A stretch of DNA of 37,043 nucleotides from Pelagibacteraceae bacterium. Its GTDB lineage: Bacteria > Pseudomonadota > Alphaproteobacteria > Pelagibacterales > Pelagibacteraceae. Each line of letters begins with the position of its first letter. Positions within the stretch are counted from its first letter, which is position 1. Below, piece by piece: positions 30,284 through 37,043 of the stretch. The notes under the pieces are model-generated. The model did not search any database, was not told where the DNA came from, and saw nothing but the letters and a program-made list of their open reading frames with translations. Both the position numbers and the translations under genes were made by a program. The stretch lies in contig JADHRF010000006.1 of NCBI GenBank assembly GCA_016777565.1, positions 1 through 37,043 of the forward strand, given 5' to 3'.

Positions 30284-31153
30284 TCATTTATTTTGGCATC
30301 TAGAACAAAAAAAAGACGAACGATTTGAAGTATAAATCTTCCTTATGATACCTAAACAATTTTTTCTATTACATTTACTTTTTTCTCTATTGTACACATT
30401 AAACTTTTGTTGAAAATTTCCATTTTTTCCTTCTGTGTTAGCAAAATCTTTTATAGAAGACCCTCCCTTAACAATTGATGCTTTTAAAATTTTTTTTGTA
30501 AATTTAACTATATTTGCTAGCTCTTTTTTATTAATTTTTTCTACATTTTTAAGAGGATTTAATTTACACAAAAATAAAATTTCATTACAATATATATTAC
30601 CTAGACCAGAAACAAATTTCTGATTCATCAATAAATTCTTAATTGTTACTTTTTTATTAATGATAAATTTAGTGATATATTTTAAATTAAACTCATTTGT
30701 TAGTGGTTCTGGCCCTAAGAATTTTAGATGATCTGTTGTAAAAATATTTTTAGTTCTTAATAATTTTAAAAAACCAAATTTTCTTACGTCATTATAAATT
30801 AATTTAAAACCCTTACTTAAAAAAAGAGTAATATGATCATGCTTAAATTCATTTTTTTTTATTGAATAGTAAAAACTTGTTTTTTGCTTTTTACTATTTT
30901 TATCTATAATAAAAAATTTTCCGGTCATGCCAAGATGAGCCAAGATTGTAAGATCTTCATTTAAATTTATTAGCAAATATTTAGATCTTCTTTTAACAGA
31001 AGTAATTTTTTTTCCTTTTATTCTGTAAAATTGTCGATTACTTATTTTATATCGAAGCTTGTTGTTATTAATAAAAACTCTTTTTATTGTTAAATTTTTA
31101 AGTTTATTTTCTAGTGACTTTTTAACAACTTCAACTTCAGGTAATTCTGGCAT
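30284..31153 (-). CDS. mutM: Formamidopyrimidine-DNA glycosylase
   Basis: N-terminal MPELPEVEVVKKSLENKL, FVSGLGNIYCNEILF, GGSSIKDFANTEGKNGNFQQKFNVYNREKSKC and a C-terminal zinc finger. Confidence 0.96.
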   Translation of the reverse strand: MPELPEVEVVKKSLENKLKNLTIKRVFINNNKLRYKISNRQFYRIKGKKITSVKRRSKYLLINLNEDLTILAHLGMTGKFFIIDKNSKKQKTSFYYSIKKNEFKHDHITLFLSKGFKLIYNDVRKFGFLKLLRTKNIFTTDHLKFLGPEPLTNEFNLKYITKFIINKKVTIKNLLMNQKFVSGLGNIYCNEILFLCKLNPLKNVEKINKKELANIVKFTKKILKASIVKGGSSIKDFANTEGKNGNFQQKFNVYNREKSKCNRKNCLGIIRKIYTSNRSSFFCSRCQNK

Positions 31154-31164
31154 ATAGTTTGTTT

Positions 31165-31869
31165 ATGAATATTCATAATCAAGAAAAATCCAAACTAGTC
31201 AACTCTGTATTTGATAAGGTTTATAAAAACTATGATTTAATGAACGACATTATGTCCTTTGGTGTTCATAGACTGTGGAAAAAAAAGTTGATTAGTTGGA
31301 TGAATCCACAGCGTGGAAGTAAAATTATTGATGTAGCTTCTGGGACTGGAGATTTAGCAAAAATTATTTCAAAAAAAAATAATAACCAGAATACCATATG
31401 TTCTGTTGAACCAAATAAAAGTATGTTTGAAGCAGGTAAGAACAAATTAAAACACCTTAAGAATATTAAATGGCATTTAAGCTCAGCAGAAAAATTACCA
31501 TTTAAAGATGAATATTTTGATTTTTATACAATAAGCTATGGCATACGAAATGTAACAAACATTAATCAATGTTTAAAAGAAGCTTATCGTGTTTTAAAGC
31601 CTGGTGGACGATTTTTATGTCTTGAATTTTCAAAAGTAGAAAATGAAATAATAAACTTATTATACCAAAATTACTCCAAATTAATTCCATTTTTTGGAAA
31701 AATAGTTGTTGGAAATTCTGATCCTTATGAATACCTAATCACTAGTATAGATAAATTTTATGATCAATATGAACTGTCAGAATTAATGAAAAAAAATAAA
31801 TTTTCAAATGTGCAATTTAGAAATTTATCTAGCGGTATTTCTGCTATACACTCTGGCTGGAAAATCTAA
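31165..31869 (+). CDS. ubiE: Demethylmenaquinone/ubiquinone methyltransferase UbiE
   Basis: VFDKVYKNYDLMNDIMSFGVHRLWKKKLISWMNPQRGSKIIDVASGTGDLA and SYGIRNVTNINQCLKEAYRVLKPGG. ATG at 31165 is preferred over TTG at 31159. Confidence 0.95.
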   Translation: MNIHNQEKSKLVNSVFDKVYKNYDLMNDIMSFGVHRLWKKKLISWMNPQRGSKIIDVASGTGDLAKIISKKNNNQNTICSVEPNKSMFEAGKNKLKHLKNIKWHLSSAEKLPFKDEYFDFYTISYGIRNVTNINQCLKEAYRVLKPGGRFLCLEFSKVENEIINLLYQNYSKLIPFFGKIVVGNSDPYEYLITSIDKFYDQYELSELMKKNKFSNVQFRNLSSGISAIHSGWKI

Positions 31870-31871
31870 AT

Positions 31872-33437
31872 ATGTTTAAGAGTGTTTTTCAATTGTTTAA
31901 AATTGCTAGAAAGCTAGCTGTATCGGGAGCTGTTGATACGATTAATGAAGTTTATAAAATCCCTTTTGGTATTAAAATTTTTTTTAATCTATTTTCCTTA
32001 GGTTCAAATAAAAAAGAGTTACCTTTTCATAAGAAACCTGGCGAAAAATTATGTGATGCACTGGAGGGAATGGGGACAACTTTTATTAAATTAGGACAAT
32101 TCTTGGCTACCAGGCCAGATATTATAGGAGAAACTTTAGCTGATGATTTAGTTAAACTTCAAGACAAATTACCTCCTTTTGAGCTCTATGAGTCGAAAAA
32201 AATTTTAAAAAAAGAGATTGGTGAAAATTTGTATAAGAATATTATTGCATTAAGCGAACCTATAGCTGCGGCTTCTATTGCACAAGTTCACATTGCAAAA
32301 ATAAATATTGACAATAATTCTAAAGAAGTTGCTATTAAAATTTTAAGACCAGATATTGAGAAACAATTTAATGAAGAGCTTGATGCTCTAATGTTGTTTG
32401 CTTACATTGTCGAAAATGCTTTTTCTAAAACTAAAAGATTAAAACTAGTAGAAGTTGTTCATTTATTAAGAGAAATCACTAATATCGAAATGGATTTAAG
32501 ATTTGAGGCGGCAGCTGCAAATGAATTATATGAAAATACAAAAAATGACATTGGATTTAACGTTCCAAAAATTTATTGGAATTATACTTCTAAAAAAGTT
32601 TTAACTTTAGATAAAGTCGATGGTATATCTATAAGAGAACAAAAATTACTTGAAAGTTCAGGAGTAGATTTAAAAAATCTTGCAGAAAAATTAATTCAGC
32701 ATTTTTTAAAACAAGCAGTTAGAGATGGTTTTTTTCATGGTGATATGCATCAAGGTAATTTATTTGTAGATAAAAAAGGAAATATTATACCTGTAGACTT
32801 TGGAATTATGGGAAGACTTGATAAATACAACAGAAAATATCTAGCAGAGATTCTATATGGATTTATTCAAAGAGATTACGCTAAAGTTGCAGAGGTTCAT
32901 ATTCAAGCTGGCTTAGTTCCTCGTGATACTTCCAAAGAAGAGTTTGCCCAAGCTTTACGCTCTGTAGGTGAGCCTATTTTTGGACAATCTATTAAAGACA
33001 TCTCAGGTGGAAATTTACTAGCCCAATTATTTGAAATTACAGAAAAATTTAATATGCCAACTCAAACACCTTTGTTGCTACTTCAAAAAACCATGGTAGT
33101 CGTCGAAGGTGTTGCAAGAAAACTCAGTCCGGAAACCAATATTTGGCAGATTTCAAGACCAGTTCTTGAGGATTGGATTAAAAATGTAAAGAGTCCAAAG
33201 GCTACTTTAGATACTGCTATAAACACATCGGCAGAAATTTTAAAAAGAATACCAGACTTTCCAAATTTTATGGATAAAGCAAATTATGCACTTCAATTGC
33301 TAGCTGAAGGTAAATTAAATTTAGGGCTTAAAAACAGTAAGAGTCTTGAGGTGCAGGAGATGAAGCTAAAAAGCCTAAGAAATAATATTATTATTAGCTT
33401 TTTAGGTATTGTAATTGCTATCCTATTAGTATTTTAA
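31872..33437 (+). CDS. ubiB: Ubiquinone biosynthesis kinase-like protein UbiB
   Basis: GTTFIKLGQFLATRPDIIGE, PIAAASIAQVH, FHGDMHQGNLFVDKKGNIIPVDFGIMG and two C-terminal TM segments. Confidence 0.95.
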   Translation: MFKSVFQLFKIARKLAVSGAVDTINEVYKIPFGIKIFFNLFSLGSNKKELPFHKKPGEKLCDALEGMGTTFIKLGQFLATRPDIIGETLADDLVKLQDKLPPFELYESKKILKKEIGENLYKNIIALSEPIAAASIAQVHIAKINIDNNSKEVAIKILRPDIEKQFNEELDALMLFAYIVENAFSKTKRLKLVEVVHLLREITNIEMDLRFEAAAANELYENTKNDIGFNVPKIYWNYTSKKVLTLDKVDGISIREQKLLESSGVDLKNLAEKLIQHFLKQAVRDGFFHGDMHQGNLFVDKKGNIIPVDFGIMGRLDKYNRKYLAEILYGFIQRDYAKVAEVHIQAGLVPRDTSKEEFAQALRSVGEPIFGQSIKDISGGNLLAQLFEITEKFNMPTQTPLLLLQKTMVVVEGVARKLSPETNIWQISRPVLEDWIKNVKSPKATLDTAINTSAEILKRIPDFPNFMDKANYALQLLAEGKLNLGLKNSKSLEVQEMKLKSLRNNIIISFLGIVIAILLVF

Positions 33438-33445
33438 TTGCTGTC

Positions 33446-34675
33446 ATGTCACTACAAAATAAAAAAGTGCTGCTTATCATTGGTGGAGGTATCTCAGCAT
33501 ATAAAGCTCTAGATTTAACAAGATTGTTAGTAAAAAATAACGTTGAAGTAAAAACTATATTGACTAAAAGCGGCAAAAATTTTGTTACTCCTCTATCTAT
33601 AACTTCTTTATCTAATAATAAAGTTTTTGAAGATATTTTTGATGTAAATAATGAAAAAGAAATAGATCACATCTCTCTTTCTCGTTGGGCAGATATAGTT
33701 TTAGTTTTACCTACTACAGCAAATATGATGACCAAACTCAGCTCTGGAAAGGCTGAAGATCTTGCTACAACCGTCATATTAGCTTCAAATAAAGATGTTC
33801 TATTAGTTCCTGCAATGAACGTCAGAATGTGGTTACACAAAGCAACTCAAAATAATTTAAAAACCTTGTTAGACTTTGGATATAAATTTATTGGACCTGT
33901 AGACGGTGAAATGGCGTGTGGAGAATTTGGTAAAGGAAAGATGTCAAGTCCACGTCAAATATTTTCGTTTCTAAAAGATTATTTTGACAACAAAGATTTA
34001 GTTAAAAAAAAAAAGATTAGCGCTTTGGTTACTACCGGACCAACAAGAGAGTATTTGGATCCTATTAGATATATCTCTAATGAATCTAGTGGTAAACAAG
34101 GATATGAGATTGCTTTAGCTCTAACAAAATTAGGTGTAAAAACAACTTTAGTAGCCGGACCCACTTCTATGAATTTTTCAAAAGACATTAGTGTAAAAAA
34201 AATAATTAATGCAGATGAAATGATGAATGCTGTTCAAAAACTTTTACCCGTTGATATAGCAGTATGTGCTGCTGCAGTTACTGATTTCAAACCTAAAAAT
34301 AAAAACAAACAAAAAATCAAAAAAAATAATCCAAATATTAACGTCATAAGCTTAGAAAAAAACAAGGACATTTTAGAATACCTGAGTAAAAATAATAAGC
34401 TAAGACCTAAGCTAGTTGTTGGCTTTTCTGCGGAAACTGAAAATTTAATAAAAAATTCTACCCAAAAACTAAATCAAAAATATTGTGATATGATAGTTGC
34501 AAACAATGTTTCCAAAAAAGAAACAGGCTTTAACGTAGACCACAACAAAATTTCAATAATAGATAGAAATGGTAAAGTTGAAAATTTTCCTAAAAATACA
34601 AAAAGCTATATTGCAAAGATAATAGCAAAAAAAATAATTGATAAACTTTTAACTAATGACAAAAATACAAATTAA
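33446..34675 (+). CDS. coaBC: Bifunctional phosphopantothenoylcysteine decarboxylase / phosphopantothenate-cysteine ligase
   Basis: [54 protein letters not shown] and [29 protein letters not shown]. Confidence 0.96.
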   Translation: MSLQNKKVLLIIGGGISAYKALDLTRLLVKNNVEVKTILTKSGKNFVTPLSITSLSNNKVFEDIFDVNNEKEIDHISLSRWADIVLVLPTTANMMTKLSSGKAEDLATTVILASNKDVLLVPAMNVRMWLHKATQNNLKTLLDFGYKFIGPVDGEMACGEFGKGKMSSPRQIFSFLKDYFDNKDLVKKKKISALVTTGPTREYLDPIRYISNESSGKQGYEIALALTKLGVKTTLVAGPTSMNFSKDISVKKIINADEMMNAVQKLLPVDIAVCAAAVTDFKPKNKNKQKIKKNNPNINVISLEKNKDILEYLSKNNKLRPKLVVGFSAETENLIKNSTQKLNQKYCDMIVANNVSKKETGFNVDHNKISIIDRNGKVENFPKNTKSYIAKIIAKKIIDKLLTNDKNTN

Positions 34676-35096
34676 AAAGTTATCAAATGAAGTTCTAACT
34701 CCAAAGTACGAAACATCCGGCTCTTCGGGAATGGACATAGCGGCTTATATCGATAAGGATGTAGTTATTAATTCTGGTGATAAAGCTTTAGTGCCAACTG
34801 GTTTTTCGTTATCTATTCCGCACGGTTATGAAGTACAAATTAGGCCACGATCAGGACTAGCGGTAAAAAAAGGAATAACAGTTTTAAATACGCCTGGAAC
34901 AATAGACTCAGATTATAGAGGAGAAGTTAAGGTCGTTTTGATAAATCTTAGTAAAGATAAATTTATTGTAAAAAAAGGTGAGAGAATTGCTCAAATGGTT
35001 GTTTGTCCGATTGAGCAAGTCAGTGTAGAGGAAGTTAAAGAATTGTCTGGAACTGATCGGGGAACAGGTGGATTTGGTTCAACTGGGGCGAAATAA
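34656..35096 (+). CDS. dut: dUTP diphosphatase
   Basis: [50 protein letters not shown] and [13 protein letters not shown]. Confidence 0.96.
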   Translation: MTKIQIKKLSNEVLTPKYETSGSSGMDIAAYIDKDVVINSGDKALVPTGFSLSIPHGYEVQIRPRSGLAVKKGITVLNTPGTIDSDYRGEVKVVLINLSKDKFIVKKGERIAQMVVCPIEQVSVEEVKELSGTDRGTGGFGSTGAK

Positions 35097-35104
35097 TATA
35101 AGTT

Positions 35105-35857
35105 ATGAAAATAAGCAACAGTGAACTTTTAAGGTACTCAAAACAAATAATTTTAAAAAAAGTAGGTATTAGCGGACAGAAAAAAATCTCTTCTGCCAAG
35201 GTCTTAGTAGTAGGAATTGGAGGATTAGGTTGCCCGTTAGTTTTATATTTGTCTAACACAGGTCTAGGAAATATTGGTCTCGTTGATAACGACAAAGTTG
35301 ATCTTTCTAATCTAAATAGACAAATAATATTTAACCGTAAAGATGTTGGTAAACTTAAAGTAATTCAGGCAAAAAAATTTATCAATAACATAAATAAAAA
35401 AATTAAAGTTAAGATTTATAAAAATAAACTAACAGAAAAAAATATTAGAAAAATTTCAAATAATTATGATATTATATGTGATTGTTCTGATAATTTCGGC
35501 ACAAGATATATTCTCAATGATTATAGTTTAAAAAGTAAAAAAATATTAATTTCAGCAGCAATAAGCAAATTTGATGCACAAATATTTAATTTTAATTTTA
35601 AAAAAAATATTCCATGCTACAGATGCTTTATGCCTGAAGTTCCTGATTTAGACAATAAATGTGATGCGGAAGGAATTTTACCAACTGTTGCAGGTATTGC
35701 AGGAACTCTTCAGGCAAATGAAGTTGTAAAATCTATTATAGATAAAAAAAATGAACTAGTTGGTAAAATGATAGTTTTTAATTCAATAAATTTGAATTTT
35801 AGAAAAATTAAGCTTACTAAAAATTATACTTGTATTAAAGACTGTAAACAGAAATGA
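35105..35857 (+). CDS. HesA/MoeB/ThiF-family adenylyltransferase
   Basis: YSKQIILKKVGISGQKKISSAKVLVVGIGGLGCPLVLYLSNTGLGNIGLVDNDKVDLSNLNRQIIF, CYRC and KCDAEGILPTVAGIAGTLQANEVVK. Confidence 0.92.
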   Translation: MKISNSELLRYSKQIILKKVGISGQKKISSAKVLVVGIGGLGCPLVLYLSNTGLGNIGLVDNDKVDLSNLNRQIIFNRKDVGKLKVIQAKKFINNINKKIKVKIYKNKLTEKNIRKISNNYDIICDCSDNFGTRYILNDYSLKSKKILISAAISKFDAQIFNFNFKKNIPCYRCFMPEVPDLDNKCDAEGILPTVAGIAGTLQANEVVKSIIDKKNELVGKMIVFNSINLNFRKIKLTKNYTCIKDCKQK

Positions 35858-36300
35858 TTAAAATTGCTATATTAATTTTTTTTTTTTTTTTTACATCAAT
35901 GAACGTATTGATTGCCGATGAATATTTTTTAACCTTAAAATATAATAAAGTTAATTTAAGACAAGGTCCTTCAAAAGATTATCCGATTAAGATTTTTTAT
36001 AAAAAAAAATATCTTCCTGTTTTAGTTTTTGATAACTCTGATAATTTTAGAAAAATTAAAGATCATGAAAATAATACTGGTTGGATACATGTTTCCCAGC
36101 TGTCAAGAAAAAAAGCGGTAATAGTTGATAGCGATCAAATTGTTATGTTTAAAAATTCTACAATTTTTTCAAAACCTCTAGTGCTTTTAGAAAAGGGAAG
36201 ACTTTGTTTAATCTTAAAATGTAATGATGATTGGTGCAAAGTTAAAAGTGACAAATATTCCGGTTGGGTAAAAAAAGAGAATCTTTGGGGAAATTTTTAA
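35854..36300 (+). CDS. Secreted SH3-like (SH3b) domain protein
   Basis: Signal peptide MIKIAILIFFFFFTSMNVLIA, then tandem SH3-like repeats KVNLRQGPSKDYPIKIFY...NNTGWIHVSQL and LCLILKCNDDWCKVKSDKYSGWVKKENLWG. Confidence 0.82.
   Translation: MIKIAILIFFFFFTSMNVLIADEYFLTLKYNKVNLRQGPSKDYPIKIFYKKKYLPVLVFDNSDNFRKIKDHENNTGWIHVSQLSRKKAVIVDSDQIVMFKNSTIFSKPLVLLEKGRLCLILKCNDDWCKVKSDKYSGWVKKENLWGNF
35876..35892. repeat. 17-nt poly-T homopolymer inside the signal-peptide coding region
   Basis: Counted directly: T5 at the end of line 35821, T10 and T2 in line 35881. It encodes the (I)FFFFF stretch. Confidence 0.9.
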
Positions 36301-36890
36301 TTAAACCTATCTTCCAACATGCAAGCTACTAAATGAATACGGTCTTGTTCTCCTCCGTTGAAAAAATTATGATACTTAGTGTTATTTGTTATTGTTACAG
36401 ACCCATCAGCAGGTAAATGTTTGGCAATGTTTTCAATCACCATCATACATCCAGGATTAGTAATTATTGGAATATGTAATCTTGGCTCTGGGTCTCTGTG
36501 CCAACTTAAGCTTGATCTTGGTTGCTTCACTAAAAGTCTAATTCTTCCAATTTTAAATTTCTTTTTTAACGTTTCATAAACTTCTTTAAAATAAGTATTT
36601 TCAAATTCTGGAACTAATTGTGTATATTTTGATTCATCAATACCAATGTCTCTTGAAACCTCTTTTCCAGTTTCATCAGGTTTTGTCCAATAAACTCCTC
36701 TGATATTATTTCCTTTAATTGAGTCTTCGTCGTTAGGTATCTGATTTAAAGATATGGCACCAAAATTTGAAACTCCAGGTGAAGCAAAATTTTTTTTTTT
36801 TAATACTACTTCTAAATCATCTCTTAATTTTGATATATCAAATTTAAGTTCAGGTACTTGATAGAAGTCTTTAAAATTTACATTACCCAT
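36297..36890 (-). CDS. Aspartyl/asparaginyl beta-hydroxylase-like (2OG-Fe(II)) domain protein
   Basis: HxD in SLSWHRDPEPRLHIPIITNPGCMMVIEN, then NNTKYHNFFNGGEQDRIHLVACM (distal His and Arg). This resembles the PF05118 arrangement. Confidence 0.65.
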   Translation of the reverse strand: MGNVNFKDFYQVPELKFDISKLRDDLEVVLKKKNFASPGVSNFGAISLNQIPNDEDSIKGNNIRGVYWTKPDETGKEVSRDIGIDESKYTQLVPEFENTYFKEVYETLKKKFKIGRIRLLVKQPRSSLSWHRDPEPRLHIPIITNPGCMMVIENIAKHLPADGSVTITNNTKYHNFFNGGEQDRIHLVACMLEDRFN

Positions 36891-36993
36891 AATTTTCCCA
36901 ACTATTTACACTAATTATTATCTAAATAACTGTGATTTTTTGTCTCTCGTTTGCTTTATTAATATATAATTAATATGTATATCAAGATAAATT

Positions 36994-37043
36994 ATGCAAA
37001 AAAATAATTATAATTACAACGAATTAATTGACTGTGGAAATGG
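36994..37043 (+). CDS. fabA: Start of a probable FabA-type 3-hydroxydecanoyl-ACP dehydratase (truncated at window edge)
   Basis: Translates as MQKNNYNYNELIDCGNG..., resembling the FabA N-terminus (SYtyeDLlasgrGeLFG). Only 17 codons are visible. Confidence 0.5.
   Translation, partial: MQKNNYNYNELIDCGN

Noticed and set aside
30105-30335. 76-aa + strand ORF
   Set aside because: Antisense to rpsT and the 3' end of mutM.

Overview
The window is a gene-dense, very AT-rich chromosomal segment. I infer that it comes from a SAR11/Pelagibacterales-type alphaproteobacterium, from gene order, low GC and tiny spacers. About 33 complete genes and two edge-truncated genes are supported. I see no rRNA, tRNA, CRISPR array, phage or transposon. 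Recognisable blocks are: (a) a phosphoribosyltransferase fragment, DUF1330, an AlkA-like glycosylase and a DMT exporter; (b) msrA, a 3-mercaptopyruvate/thiosulfate sulfurtransferase and an RND efflux adaptor/pump pair; (c) envelope genes (SLT-like lipoprotein, secreted SNase, VanZ) and gpmA; (d) murU-amgK-tsaE-ahcY-chvG-chvI and polA; (e) an orphan ABC-2-type ATPase and bioY; (f) regA and regB flanking a three-gene polyamine cassette (type III decarboxylase, deoxyhypusine-synthase-like protein, agmatinase family); (g) the gyrB / dnaN / dnaA replication block, then rpsT and mutM; (h) ubiE-ubiB-coaBC-dut-moeB/thiF-SH3, a 2OG-oxygenase-like gene and the start of a fabA-like gene. The best leads are the DHS-like polyamine cassette with altered substrate-pocket residues, an RND adaptor that appears to lack the TolC-docking alpha-hairpin, a short non-coding island between dnaN and gyrB where recF often sits, a GyrB without the usual Gram-negative insertion, and a 17-T homopolymer in the signal peptide of a secreted SH3 protein.
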